DNA of 64,000 nt from Arthrobacter yangruifuii (GCF_009192775.1 NZ_VTFX01000005.1:62001-126000); one strand, 5' to 3'. Positions 9,101 through 19,333 are shown, counted from the stretch's first letter. The notes: generated by a model from the letters alone, not told the origin. Program-made: numbers and translations.

Positions 9101-10747
9101 CTACACCGGCTTTTCGATGTCCGCGGCGTCCAGGATGGAATACGCATATCCCTGCTCGGCGAGGAACCGCTGCCGTTTGGCGGCAAAATCCTGGTCCAGG
9201 GTGTCCCGGGCCACCACGGTGTAGAAATGTGCGGCCTTGCCGTCCGCCTTGGGCCGCAGCAGCCGTCCCAGCCGCTGGGCCTCCTCCTGCCGGGAGCCGA
9301 AGGACCCCGACACCTGGATCGCCACGGACGCCTCGGGCAGGTCGATGGAGAAGTTGGCCACCTTCGACACCACCAGCGTGCTCAGTGCGCCTTCCCGGAA
9401 CTCATTAAAGAGCCGCTGGCGTTCCTTCACCGGAGTGTCGCCCTTGATCACGGGAGCATCCAGCCGCTCGGCGAGTTCGTCCAGCTGGTCCAGATACTGC
9501 CCGATCACCAGTGTCTGCTCGCCGGCGTGCCGCTTCACCAACTGCTCGACGACGCCGGTCTTGGTTTCCGACGTCGAGCACAGCCGGTATTTGTCCCCGT
9601 CTTCGGCCATGGCGTAGGCCACCCGTTCATCCCGCGGCAGGTCCACCCGGACCTCGATGCACTCGGCCGGGGCGATGTAGCCCTGTGCCTCGATGTCCTT
9701 CCACGGCGCGTCGTACCGCTTGGGCCCGATGAGCGAGAAGACCTCTCCCTCCCGGCCGTCCTCGCGGACCAGGGTGGCCGTCAGGCCGAGCCGGCGCCGT
9801 GCCTGCAGGTCCGCGGTCATCCGGAAGATCGGTGCCGGCAGCAGATGCACCTCGTCATAAATGATCAGGCCCCAGTCATTGGCGTCCAGCAGTTCCAGGT
9901 GCGGATACAGCCCGCCGCGCTTCAGGGTGAGGACCTGGTAGGTGGCGATGGTGACCGGCCGGACTTCCTTCACCGCACCGGAGTATTCGCCGATTTCGTC
10001 CTCGGTCAGGGAGGTCCGCTTCAGCAGCTCGTCCTTCCACTGCCGGGCGGACACGGTGTTGGTCACCAGAATCAGGGTGGTGGTGGAGCTGGTGGCCATG
10101 GCCGCTGCACCTACCAGGGTCTTCCCGGCACCGCAGGGCAGCACCACGACGCCGGAGCCGCCGGCCCAGAAATTCTCCGTGGCCAGCTTCTGGTACGGGC
10201 GGAGGGTCCAGCCGTCCTCGTTGAGCATAATCGGATGCGGCGTGCCGTCCACGTACCCGGCCAGGTCCTCGGCAGGCCAGCCGAGCTTGAGCAGCAGCTG
10301 CTTGAGCTGGCCGCGCATGGCGGACTGCACCACCACGGTCTCGCCGTCGATCCGCGGGCCGAGCAGCGGCTGGATCTTCTTGGCGTGCATCACTTCCTCG
10401 AGCACAGGGTAGTCGTTGGTGCGCAGCACCAGACCGTGCTGGGGGTCCTTTTCCAGGCGCAGCCGGCCGTACCGGGACATGGTCTCTTCAATGTCGATCA
10501 GCAGCGAATGCGGCACCGGGAACCGGGAGTAGGTGAGCAGCGTGTTCAGGACCTGCTCGGCGTCGAGCCCTGCGGCGCGCGCGTTCCACAGCCCCAGCGG
10601 GGTCAGCCGGTAACTGTGGATGTGTTCGGGCGCCCGTTCAAGTTCGGCAAACGCTGCTATCGCGTGCCGGGCTTCGGTTGCCTGTTCGTGATCGACCTCC
10701 AGAAGAATCGTCTTATCGCTCTGGACAATCAACGGTCCGTCAACCAT
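9101..10747 (-). CDS. XPB-type DNA repair helicase
   Basis: A 548-aa superfamily-2 helicase related to eukaryotic and archaeal XPB. The first ~180 residues hold an N-terminal XPB-type domain. Walker A is VLPCGAGKT (Lys209), the DEVH box is at 298-301, motif III is LTAT, and the XPB-specific RED motif is at Arg328-Asp330. The C-terminal helicase domain contains QEEAQRLGRLLRPK (motif VI). Mycobacterial XPB is a 3'-5' helicase, and a role in repair or unwinding is likely but its bacterial pathway is not settled. The start codon overlaps the end of the 813-aa partner gene by 8 bp, so the two proteins are probably made together and may act together. Confidence 0.93.
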   Translation of the reverse strand: MVDGPLIVQSDKTILLEVDHEQATEARHAIAAFAELERAPEHIHSYRLTPLGLWNARAAGLDAEQVLNTLLTYSRFPVPHSLLIDIEETMSRYGRLRLEKDPQHGLVLRTNDYPVLEEVMHAKKIQPLLGPRIDGETVVVQSAMRGQLKQLLLKLGWPAEDLAGYVDGTPHPIMLNEDGWTLRPYQKLATENFWAGGSGVVVLPCGAGKTLVGAAAMATSSTTTLILVTNTVSARQWKDELLKRTSLTEDEIGEYSGAVKEVRPVTIATYQVLTLKRGGLYPHLELLDANDWGLIIYDEVHLLPAPIFRMTADLQARRRLGLTATLVREDGREGEVFSLIGPKRYDAPWKDIEAQGYIAPAECIEVRVDLPRDERVAYAMAEDGDKYRLCSTSETKTGVVEQLVKRHAGEQTLVIGQYLDQLDELAERLDAPVIKGDTPVKERQRLFNEFREGALSTLVVSKVANFSIDLPEASVAIQVSGSFGSRQEEAQRLGRLLRPKADGKAAHFYTVVARDTLDQDFAAKRQRFLAEQGYAYSILDAADIEKPV

Positions 10748-13181
10748 GTGCCGGGCTACCCTCCACTATTTCCACGTCCATAATCCGATGTACTGACACT
10801 GTGCGTTCGACGTCGCTGCGCGGGTCGTAGACCCGGACCCTGCCGTCGCTCACCGATAGGGGAACGAAAATCTCCTGCCGCTGATTCCCCTGCTCATCGA
10901 CTACCCCCATCCGCACCGAACTCTTGGTCCGGATGGCTTTACGCAGGGTTTCCAGGCTGACCAGGGACTGGCTTTCGCCGGTATGCGGGACCGGCCCTCC
11001 GCCGCGCAGCGCAGCGAGCTGCCGGTCCAGATCCTCATCCGATAGCTCCCACGGGTTCAGCCGGGTGGCGGACGAGGACGGAGCAGGCACCGGAACCATC
11101 CGGTGGGAGCCGACCGGTTTGCGGGCCGGGCCTTCCAGCGCGGGGGGATAGCCCAGCTCGCGGAGGGAAAACGTGAGTTCCTTGGCCGGCACGTCCGCAG
11201 CGACAACCGTTGGGGCCAGCCGCACCAGGCCCAGCGAGGCGGTGCGCGGATCAGCCAGCAGCGCATTGAGCCCGGCTTCGTCATCGCTGCGCAGGTACGA
11301 GCCGGCAGCGCCCACGCGAAGCCGGCCGTACCGGGCCGCCGTGTCCTCCACCAGGTAACGCAGGGGCTGGGGGACCTCCGTTGCCGAATGCCGTTGCAGG
11401 AAGGCCAGGATGCCCTCGGCGTCGAGCCCTTCATCCAGTGCCCGACGCACGGATTCGGCCGAGAACCGGTAGATCGTTGCCGGACCCTGTCCTTCAGCCG
11501 TAGCGACCAGGGCCAGTTCGCGGGCGACGTCGGGCTCCAGATAGCCGGGCGCCACCGCGGTGAGATCGGCCTGGAGCAGGAACGAATTCAAGGGGGCGGG
11601 CAGGGCATCCCGCAGGACCGCGGTGGCACGGGAAAAGTCGTTGCCGGCCACGGCAGAGCCCAGCTCCGTCAACGCACCGGAGCCCAACAGCCCCAGCTGC
11701 GCCGCTTCCTTCAGGATCCCCGGCACCAGGCGGGCAAAGCGCCGCTGCAGGCGCGGCTGGTGCCAGGTCAGGGCGCTGATAAGGTCCGCGGTGTCGAAGG
11801 CGCCGACGGTGTCATCCTCTTCCGTCCCGTCGGGGTCGGAGAGCTGGGCAAGCATTTCCAGGGTGCGGCGGCGGACCACGGGTGCGTCCGGACGGGAGAC
11901 TTCAGCGGCCAGTGCGTTGACTGCCCCGCCGGCGGGCAGCGGCGCACCGACCAGGGACGGTGCCCGGTCCGCCGCCAGCCAGGCTTCCACCAGCCGGTGC
12001 CACTGCTCTTCCCGCTTTTGGGTCAGCCAGGTACCTTCGGAGGCTCCCCAGCGCGAGGTTGCAGCGTCCAGCGTGATCAGTCCGGCCAGTGCCGCCAGTT
12101 CCAGCAGCCAGGACGTGGAGGCTCCGTCCAGGCGCAGCGACTCCGAAAGCCGGCGGACCTCGCGGACGCCCACGCCGCCGGAGCGCAGTGTGCCCACGGG
12201 GTTTTGAGCGGCAAGCGCCACCAGCTCCGTGACCAGGCGCAGGGTTTCGGCCACTGCGCCGAAGGCGGCATTGTCACGCAGGCTGCGGGTCACCGTACGC
12301 GGCACGGGGCGCGGGGCTTCCAATTGGAAATCCGCGACAATGACGTGGCCGCGTGAGGCCTGCCCCACGGGCCGCGGCAGCTCTACATGGAGCGTGTCCA
12401 GGGGGACCAGGAGCCCGCGGGCCACCAGCCATTCCACCGGGGCGGGGGAGGGATTGTCCAGGACGGCCCGGCCCAGCGCAGCCCGCTTCGGAATGGTACC
12501 CACCGGGGAGTATTTGAAGCGGCGCAGCAGATCGGCGGTCTGGGGCGGGGCACTGCCCATCAGCGCGTCCCATCCTGCGGGGTCGGACACCAGATGATGC
12601 AGGGAATGCGCGGCGGTGGCCGGGGTGTCCGCCTTCTCCAGCGGCAGTCCGCTGGCCCGCAGGCCCTCGACGATCCCGACCAGCCGCTGCCCGAACTCGG
12701 GATGCTGGGCCGCAAGGGTGGAGTACGGCCGGCCGAGACCGGCCGGATAGGCTCCCAGCGCTTCGCCGAGGACCGAGACCGGGAGATAGAACCGGCGGGA
12801 GGCATCGGCCTTGGGCGCTCCGGGATGCGGCTTGGCCCGCCGGAGCAGGGCGAGGGAATGCAGATGGCCCAGGATGATGTCCAGGGACTTGATGGTTGAA
12901 CCCGCAATGGCGGCTTTCAGCCACGAGGCAGTGGTGCTGAGCTGGGAATCCTCGTTGGTGGTCAGATCCACGGCCTCAAGAACCTGCAGTTCCGGAGCCG
13001 TCAGTTTTTCAAGGATCCGCTGGACACTCACCCGCGTGGAGGCCCGGGCTGCCAGGGCCTGGAAATCCGGGACGGCGGGCAGCGCGAGGTCCGGCCTGGC
13101 AGTAAGCAATTCACGCAGCTGGTTGTCACTGCGTGCGGCTAAATCTTCGGCCAGAGCTCGAATCTCAGACATCAGCACCAC
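10740..13181 (-). CDS. Helicase-associated domain protein, XPB partner
   Basis: A large (813 aa, or 810 if the ATG at 13172 is used) cytoplasmic protein always recognisable beside XPB in this group of bacteria. The N-terminal third has winged-helix-like stretches (LRELLTARPDLALPAVPDF, ILEKLTAPELQVLEAVDL). The C-terminal part (about 560-720) resembles the 'helicase C-terminal/XPB N-terminal-like' module that also opens XPB itself, and the end is a small beta-rich region (VRMGVVDEQGNQRQEIFVPLSV) like WYL-type ligand folds. No helicase motifs are present, so it is probably a regulatory or DNA-loading subunit. The 8-bp overlap with the XPB gene supports coupled translation. Function is inferred only from context. 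Confidence 0.85.
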   Translation of the reverse strand: MVLMSEIRALAEDLAARSDNQLRELLTARPDLALPAVPDFQALAARASTRVSVQRILEKLTAPELQVLEAVDLTTNEDSQLSTTASWLKAAIAGSTIKSLDIILGHLHSLALLRRAKPHPGAPKADASRRFYLPVSVLGEALGAYPAGLGRPYSTLAAQHPEFGQRLVGIVEGLRASGLPLEKADTPATAAHSLHHLVSDPAGWDALMGSAPPQTADLLRRFKYSPVGTIPKRAALGRAVLDNPSPAPVEWLVARGLLVPLDTLHVELPRPVGQASRGHVIVADFQLEAPRPVPRTVTRSLRDNAAFGAVAETLRLVTELVALAAQNPVGTLRSGGVGVREVRRLSESLRLDGASTSWLLELAALAGLITLDAATSRWGASEGTWLTQKREEQWHRLVEAWLAADRAPSLVGAPLPAGGAVNALAAEVSRPDAPVVRRRTLEMLAQLSDPDGTEEDDTVGAFDTADLISALTWHQPRLQRRFARLVPGILKEAAQLGLLGSGALTELGSAVAGNDFSRATAVLRDALPAPLNSFLLQADLTAVAPGYLEPDVARELALVATAEGQGPATIYRFSAESVRRALDEGLDAEGILAFLQRHSATEVPQPLRYLVEDTAARYGRLRVGAAGSYLRSDDEAGLNALLADPRTASLGLVRLAPTVVAADVPAKELTFSLRELGYPPALEGPARKPVGSHRMVPVPAPSSSATRLNPWELSDEDLDRQLAALRGGGPVPHTGESQSLVSLETLRKAIRTKSSVRMGVVDEQGNQRQEIFVPLSVSDGRVRVYDPRSDVERTVSVHRIMDVEIVEGSPAHG

Positions 13182-13211
13182 GTTACCTGAGTGGGTGGAA
13201 AAACGGACCGA

Positions 13212-13523
13212 TCAGCCCCGGCGCCGGCGCCGAATTCCGTCGATCACCAGGCCTGCCATAAGCAGGAAGGCGAGGGGCAGCGCATAAAAGGACGCGGCCA
13301 CCAGCCACGGCGCAACACTCTGGCCGCCCAGGGCGAGGAGGAGCACCGCCGCGAGCGTCCCCAGCCCGAACACTGCCAGGACGGCTGCGAGCACGGCGGC
13401 GGCCCGCCGGACCGGAGACCTGCGCGACGGCGCCCGCCGCTCCGGCGCGACGGCTGATGCGCCCGAAGCGGGGTCTGCGGATGCGGTGTGGGCCCGGATC
13501 TTGTCCGGCGGGGTGTTGCTCAT
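13212..13523 (-). CDS. Small two-helix membrane protein
   Basis: A 103-aa hypothetical protein. The N-terminal ~45 residues are polar and proline/arginine-rich. Two hydrophobic helices follow (about 50-70 and 78-96: AVLAAVLAVFGLGTLAAVLLL and WLVAASFYALPLAFLLMAGLV), then a basic end (DGIRRRRRG). The charge pattern predicts both ends in the cytoplasm. The start ATG 13523 is preferred over longer frames because the extra residues lack any membrane or domain signal. It lies 30 bp upstream of the XPB-partner gene on the same strand and is divergent from a cold-shock gene. I recognise no family. Confidence 0.7.
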   Translation of the reverse strand: MSNTPPDKIRAHTASADPASGASAVAPERRAPSRRSPVRRAAAVLAAVLAVFGLGTLAAVLLLALGGQSVAPWLVAASFYALPLAFLLMAGLVIDGIRRRRRG

Positions 13524-13715
13524 GGTGATTAACGCTAACAGCGGAAAACCACGGCACAAAGGAAACGCCCTTGGTGCCCCAAACCCCGATGGGGATATTC
13601 TAAAGGGAACAGACTTCCCCGTAGTATCTCTGCAGGTGCTCCAACTCTTTTGTCCCTGCAGGCACTCGGGTGCCGCTTGGGGCCTGGCGGGCCAACGCGG
13701 GTCACGACTATTCCT

Positions 13716-13734
13716 GCAGCAGGTGTCCTGCTGC
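13716..13734 (+). promoter_or_regulatory. Hairpin in the leader of the second cold-shock gene
   Basis: GCAGCAGG-TGT-CCTGCTGC forms an 8-bp stem ending 27 bp before the GTG start. The 13524-13761 gap holds a possible promoter (TTGGTG 13571, TATTCT 13596, a long 19-bp spacer) implying a leader of about 150 nt, as in other cold-shock mRNAs. Nothing else is visible there. Confidence 0.4.
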
Positions 13735-13761
13735 TATTAAACTAAGAACGAGGTAACCGAA

Positions 13762-14145
13762 GTGCCCATCGGCAAGGTCAAATGGTTCGACACTGGTAAG
13801 GGTTTTGGGTTTCTGGCCACGGACGAGGGGCAGGAAGTCTTCCTCCATGCTTCGGCCCTGCCGGCGGGGGTCAGCGAGGTAAAGCCCGGTACCCGCATGG
13901 AATTCGGTGTTGCCGATGGCCGGCGCGGACCGCAGGCTCTTTCGGCACGCATCCTCGAAGCTCCGCCGTCGGTCGCCAAGGCGACCCGCAAGGATGCCGA
14001 GGACATGGCCGTGATCACCGAAGACCTGATCAAGCTGCTGGACACTATTTCCAACGGACTTCGGCGTGGCCGCTACCCGGACAAGAAGAACGCGTCCAAG
14101 GTGGCTGCCGTCCTGCGGGCCGTTGCTGATGATCTGGATGTATAA
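13762..14145 (+). CDS. Cold-shock domain protein with C-terminal extension
   Basis: A 127-aa protein with an N-terminal cold-shock domain (residues 1-67: RNP1 KGFGFL, RNP2 VFLHAS) and a ~60-aa charged helical extension (ATRKDAEDMAVITEDLIKLLD onward) that ordinary 67-aa Csp proteins lack. It presumably binds RNA or single-stranded DNA; the extension may mediate dimerisation or partner contact. The GTG at 13762 is preceded by GAGGTAAC. It is followed after 15 bp by the DUF3027 gene and then an MFS exporter, apparently one operon. This order is one I recognise from related actinobacteria, which hints that the Csp and DUF3027 proteins share a process. Confidence 0.92.
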   Translation: MPIGKVKWFDTGKGFGFLATDEGQEVFLHASALPAGVSEVKPGTRMEFGVADGRRGPQALSARILEAPPSVAKATRKDAEDMAVITEDLIKLLDTISNGLRRGRYPDKKNASKVAAVLRAVADDLDV

Positions 14146-14160
14146 GGTTAGTGCGCTGAA

Positions 14161-14736
14161 GTGACAATGACACCAATAACTCCTACTCCCGAGATGCCCT
14201 CTGATCCTGAACCTGAACCCGCGGCAGAACCCGCGGCGGAGGTTCCCGTTGCCCGGAAGCGGGCTCCGCGGCGGCCCGGAAAGCCTGACGCCGTCCTCGC
14301 CGAAGCCGTGGCGGAAGCCCGTGCAGGCCTGCTCGAAGTGGTGTCCGAGGATGAAATCGGCAACTACGTAGGTGCCGTTGCGGATGCTGAACGGCTGGTG
14401 ACGCACCGGTTCGCCTCCCGCCGCCCCGGCTACCGGGGATGGTTCTGGTACGTGACGGTGGCCCGTGTGCCCCGAAGCAAGAAGGTGACGGTCAGCGAGG
14501 TGGGACTGCTTCCCTCCAACGAGGCGCTGCTGGCACCCGAGTGGCTGCCCTGGTCCGACCGGCTGCGCCCGGAAGACATTGCCGCCGAACAGGAGCTCCA
14601 GGCCCGGGAACAGGCCGAACAGGAACAGGCTGAGCAGGAAAGAGCCGAGCAGGAACAGTCCGACCTGGAGCAGGGGGAACAGGACCTGTCCGGCGAGCAG
14701 CTCCCCGAGTCGACGGGTGCCGGGGAGGACGAGTAA
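14161..14736 (+). CDS. DUF3027 domain protein
   Basis: A 191-aa cytoplasmic protein. After an acidic, proline-rich start (about 1-30) comes the DUF3027 core (DAVLAEAVAEARAGLLEVV through TVSEVGLLPSNEALLAPEWLPW), containing the aromatic FASRRPGYRGWFWYVTVARV. The last ~50 residues are a degenerate Glu/Gln repeat (EQAEQEQAEQERAEQEQ), likely an extended helix. No catalytic motif is visible and the function is unknown. The start is GTG 14161 or ATG 14167; the two differ by two residues. It lies between a cold-shock-domain gene and an MFS exporter. Confidence 0.82.
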   Translation: MTMTPITPTPEMPSDPEPEPAAEPAAEVPVARKRAPRRPGKPDAVLAEAVAEARAGLLEVVSEDEIGNYVGAVADAERLVTHRFASRRPGYRGWFWYVTVARVPRSKKVTVSEVGLLPSNEALLAPEWLPWSDRLRPEDIAAEQELQAREQAEQEQAEQERAEQEQSDLEQGEQDLSGEQLPESTGAGEDE

Positions 14737-14790
14737 TTCCGTGATGGCCGGGGGCAACGGGTTCGCTATCTCCACGGGGGCGCTGAACTG

Positions 14791-16071
14791 ATGTTCCGTT
14801 CCCTGCGCATCTTCAATTACCGCATCTGGTTCATCGGTGCCCTCGTATCCAACATCGGTACCTGGATGCAGCGCACCGCCCAGGACTGGCTGGTCTATGA
14901 CATCCTGACCGACCAGGATGCGACTGCCATGGGAATCGTCATGGCGCTCCAGCTGGGGCCGCAGCTGCTCCTGGCACCGTGGTCGGGGCTCATTGCCGAC
15001 ACGTACAACCGGCGCAAGGTCCTCCTGCTGACCCAGGTCAGCATGGGGGCGCTGGGGCTGGCACTGGGCCTGCTGGTCCTGTCCGGGCACGCGGAGTTGT
15101 GGCACGTCTACGCCTTCGCGCTGGCCCTGGGTGTCGTGTCCGCCGTGGACGGCCCGGCACGCCAGGCCTTTGTCTCGGAAGTGGTGTCCGAGCGGGACCT
15201 GCCCAACGCCGTCGCCCTGAACAGTGCCTCCTTTAACGGGGCACGCATGGTCGGCCCCGCCGTCGCCGGCCTGCTGACGGTAGCCGTGGGACCGGGCCTG
15301 GTGTTTGTGCTCAACGCCGTGACGTTCGGGGCCATGGTGATCGCCCTGCTGAAGATGCGGGCCGGTGAACTGCGTGTGCTGCCCAAGTCACCCCCGGGGA
15401 AGGGCCGCATCAGGGCAGGGCTGGCCTATGTACGGCACCGGCCGGACCTGGTCATGGTGATGCTGGCAATCTTCATTGTGGGCACCTTCGGCATGAACTT
15501 CGCCATTTACATCGCGGCCATGGCGCGTACCGAGTTCGGCCGGGATGCCGGTATCTTCGGGCTGTTGAACTCCGTGATGGCCATCGGCTCCGTTGCCGGT
15601 GCCCTGCTCTCGGCCCGGCGGGACCGTCCGCGCCTGCGCTTTGTCTTCGGGGCCTCGGGAGCCTTCGGCCTGGCCTGCATCCTGTCCGCCGCCGCTCCCA
15701 CCCTGACCCTGTTCGCGCTGTCGCTGATCCCGGTGGGCCTGTTCGCCCTCACCCTGATGACCAGCGCCAATGCGTATGTCCAGACCACCACCGCGCAGGT
15801 CATGCGCGGACGGGTGATGGCGCTGTATTTCGCCATCTTTATGGGCGGAACACCGCTGGGGGCACCGGTGGTGGGCTGGGTCTCGGACTCGTTCGGCCCG
15901 CGCTGGAGCCTCGGCGTTGCGGCTGCCTCGGGTTTGCTGGCCGCCGCCATCGGTTTCGTCTGGGCCTGGCGGTCCTACGGCATGCGTTTCCATTACGACC
16001 GCAGCCTGCCGCGCCGGCTCAGCATGACCACGGACAGCCCGGAAAAGCTGCAGGACCCGGACAGCGCCTAG
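14791..16071 (+). CDS. MFS exporter (EntS/macrolide-efflux type)
   Basis: A 426-aa transporter with about 12 membrane helices. The loop-2 signature GLIADTYNRRKVLL and the N-terminal NYRIWFIGALVSNIGTWMQRTAQDWLV place it in the MFS_3 family that includes the enterobactin exporter EntS and MefA-type macrolide pumps. It should use the proton gradient to expel a small molecule; the substrate cannot be told from sequence. The start ATG 14791 begins at the typical first residues of the family. It is the last gene of the Csp-DUF3027 operon. Its stop codon lies in the loop of a strong hairpin shared with convergent serC. Confidence 0.88.
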   Translation: MFRSLRIFNYRIWFIGALVSNIGTWMQRTAQDWLVYDILTDQDATAMGIVMALQLGPQLLLAPWSGLIADTYNRRKVLLLTQVSMGALGLALGLLVLSGHAELWHVYAFALALGVVSAVDGPARQAFVSEVVSERDLPNAVALNSASFNGARMVGPAVAGLLTVAVGPGLVFVLNAVTFGAMVIALLKMRAGELRVLPKSPPGKGRIRAGLAYVRHRPDLVMVMLAIFIVGTFGMNFAIYIAAMARTEFGRDAGIFGLLNSVMAIGSVAGALLSARRDRPRLRFVFGASGAFGLACILSAAAPTLTLFALSLIPVGLFALTLMTSANAYVQTTTAQVMRGRVMALYFAIFMGGTPLGAPVVGWVSDSFGPRWSLGVAAASGLLAAAIGFVWAWRSYGMRFHYDRSLPRRLSMTTDSPEKLQDPDSA

Positions 16072-16087
16072 CGTCCGGGTCCTGCAG
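16048..16087. terminator. Inverted repeat spanning the exporter stop codon
   Basis: A perfect 15-bp stem (16048-16062 with 16073-16087) with a 10-nt loop that contains the TAG stop. It has no T-run on the plus strand. It probably separates the exporter and serC transcripts. Confidence 0.6.
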
Positions 16088-16098
16088 CGGGGAACGGG

Positions 16099-17370
<1,272 letters not shown>

Positions 17371-17440
17371 CTAACGTGTTGCCGTATCCCCGGGCAGCGG
17401 TGTGCTGCCCTTCTTTCTCCCTTGCTAGGAGCGGCCCGTC

Positions 17441-18139
17441 ATGACGGATCTCATTGATACCACTGAGATGTATCTCAGGACCATCCTGGAATTGGAAGAA
17501 GAGAACATTGTTGCCCTCCGTGCGCGCATTGCGGAACGGCTGCGCCACTCCGGTCCCACCGTGTCCCAAACCATCGGGCGGATGGAGCGTGACGGACTGG
17601 TGGTGGTGGCCGGCACGCGTCGGCTGGAGCTGACGGATCTCGGCCGGCGCCGGGCCACCGAGGTGATGCGCAAGCACCGGCTCGCTGAACGGCTGCTTGC
17701 AGATGTGATCGGACTGGACTGGGCCTATGTGCATGACGAGGCCTGCCGCTGGGAACACGTGATGAGCGAGCGGGTGGAACGGCGGTTGTATGACCTGCTG
17801 GGCCATCCCACGGAATCTCCGTACGGCAATCCCATCCCCGGGCTCGAAGGAATCGGCGGTGTGGCTGCCGAGGGCTACCGAGACGGCGTCGCTGACCTGG
17901 TGTCCACCGTCGCCGCCACCGGAGCGGGGGCGAAACTTCGGCTGGTCCGGCTGGCTGAACCCATCCAGGTTGATCCGGAGCTGCTCTCCCAGCTGGATGA
18001 AATGGGGCTGCGGCCGGGCGCCGCGATCACGGCCGAAGTAGTGGGCGGTTACATCTCCGTCCGGGTTCCGGACATCGAGGGAGCCCTGGAGCTACCTACT
18101 GAAGTGGCAGCGCATGTTTTCGTTTCCACAATTGGGTAA
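17441..18139 (+). CDS. Iron-dependent repressor, IdeR/DtxR family
   Basis: A 232-aa metalloregulator that represses siderophore and iron-uptake genes when ferrous iron is plentiful. It aligns residue for residue with IdeR/DtxR. The helix-turn-helix is RIAERLRHSGPTVSQTIGRM, and all metal ligands are present at canonical numbers: Met10, Cys102, Glu105 and His106 in one site, His79, Glu83 and His98 in the other. The C-terminal SH3-like domain (about 150-232) is complete. It is monocistronic by position, with a c-di-AMP riboswitch gene downstream. The siderophore reductase at 968-1831 is a plausible target, though I find no clear box there. Confidence 0.95.
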   Translation: MTDLIDTTEMYLRTILELEEENIVALRARIAERLRHSGPTVSQTIGRMERDGLVVVAGTRRLELTDLGRRRATEVMRKHRLAERLLADVIGLDWAYVHDEACRWEHVMSERVERRLYDLLGHPTESPYGNPIPGLEGIGGVAAEGYRDGVADLVSTVAATGAGAKLRLVRLAEPIQVDPELLSQLDEMGLRPGAAITAEVVGGYISVRVPDIEGALELPTEVAAHVFVSTIG

Positions 18140-18214
18140 CGGAATGGTCACTTTTCGGCCACATTTAACCTATAGTGAGTTCCGACGCTGAAACACCACC
18201 GTTATCCGGTCCGT

Positions 18215-18411
18215 CCGCCGAGCCCTGCCAGCGGACCGGAGTACCGAATTAGTCCAGGCAGGGGCGGAGGACCCATTTCCGGCAGTAGAACTGCCTTGGG
18301 GTGAAGCCTTCCGGAGATCGCCGGCATTGCCTGCATAGCTGCAGGCCGATGCTCCGGCTTTTCCGGAGGCCGAGTTTCTCTACTCGAATCCGACAGCTAA
18401 CTTCGCAGGCG
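18215..18411 (+). ncRNA. c-di-AMP riboswitch (ydaO/yuaA type), copy 1
   Basis: The 3' part contains the conserved ydaO signature CGACAGCTAACTTCGCAGGC. Upstream are GGCGGAGGACCCA (18263 on) and TTGGGGTGAAGCC (18296 on), in the order seen in the motif, with pairing of GCCCTGCC/GGCAGGGGC and closing CGCC/GGCG. A -10 box TATAGT at 18171-18176 precedes it. In actinobacteria this class is associated with cell-wall hydrolase genes, turning them off when c-di-AMP is high. It ends just before the M23 peptidase gene. Ends are approximate. Confidence 0.85.
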
Positions 18412-18430
18412 TTCCATGAGAGGGAAACAC

Positions 18431-19204
18431 TTGTCGAAGCATGCTGCTTCGGGCCAGCGCCGTGCGCGGGCTCATATTGCACCACTGCGCCCCCGCAACG
18501 CCTCAACATCAGGCCGCCGGCGCGCCGAAACCAAAACCGCGTCAGTCGGCGGTGCCGCCCAGAAGGTGGCTATCACTGCCGTAACCTCGGGATTCATTCT
18601 TACCGCTGCCATGCCTACGCAGGCAGCAGCGGAAATCCCGGTCCAGTCCCAGCCCGAGCCGGTTGCCGTTAATGCGCCCGTGTCCGCTGATCCCCACGCG
18701 GAGATCGGATTTGGACGAACCGGAGTAATAAGCAGCAGATACGATCCGGAGGCGAAGCTGGCTTCCATTACGGTTGCCGCCGGTTCGCATGTGGTTCCCG
18801 CTGCTGCCAAGGGCACACTGTCCACACCCCTGGATTCCGCGCTGGTAGAGACCTCCGGGTTCGGCCACCGGACCAGCCCCATCACCGGGGAAGCCGGAGA
18901 AATGCATAACGGCCAGGATTTCGCCGCCGCCTGCGGAACCGCCGTAAATGCTGCCGCATCAGGCACCGTGGTTTTTGCCGGCTGGCATCCCTACGGCGGT
19001 GGGAACCGCGTGGTGATTGATCACGGCAACGGGGTCGAGACAACGTACAACCACCTTGCTGAAATAGCCGTCACCGTGGGCACCGAAATCAATCGGGGAT
19101 TCCTGGTGGGAGCAAGCGGCACCACCGGATCATCAACGGGATGCCACCTGCATTTCGAGGTCATGGTTAACGGCGAAGTAGTGGACCCGTTGAATTGGTT
19201 GTAA
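18431..19204 (+). CDS. Secreted M23-family cell-wall peptidase
   Basis: A ~257-aa exported peptidase. A long basic N-terminus leads into a signal helix (VAITAVTSGFILTAAMPTQA, cleavage likely after TQA). The C-terminal M23 (LytM/lysostaphin) domain has the zinc ligands of HNGQD and HLHFEV and the catalytic His of YNHL; counted from the ATG at 18416 these are His164, Asp168, His246 and His213. It should cut peptidoglycan cross-links or act as an amidase regulator. I prefer TTG 18431 because GAGAGG lies 6 bp upstream, exactly as GGGAGAGG precedes the GTG of the next riboswitch gene; ATG 18416 overlaps that site and is the alternative. It is controlled by the upstream c-di-AMP riboswitch. Confidence 0.88.
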   Translation: MSKHAASGQRRARAHIAPLRPRNASTSGRRRAETKTASVGGAAQKVAITAVTSGFILTAAMPTQAAAEIPVQSQPEPVAVNAPVSADPHAEIGFGRTGVISSRYDPEAKLASITVAAGSHVVPAAAKGTLSTPLDSALVETSGFGHRTSPITGEAGEMHNGQDFAAACGTAVNAAASGTVVFAGWHPYGGGNRVVIDHGNGVETTYNHLAEIAVTVGTEINRGFLVGASGTTGSSTGCHLHFEVMVNGEVVDPLNWL

Positions 19205-19257
19205 GTGCTGAAAAATCAATGGCCGTAACCGGTTGAATACCGTTTCGTGACCGGAAC

Positions 19258-19286
19258 GTGACATGACCCAAATGTTGCTGTACGCT
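19258..19286 (+). promoter_or_regulatory. Probable promoter of the second c-di-AMP riboswitch transcript
   Basis: GTGACA (19258-19263) and TACGCT (19281-19286) are 17 bp apart, placed about 45 bp upstream of the riboswitch fold. Confidence 0.5.
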
Positions 19287-19333
19287 CACACTCGTGCCTG
19301 AATCGCCCACGATGGGGCACCTTTGAACAGATC

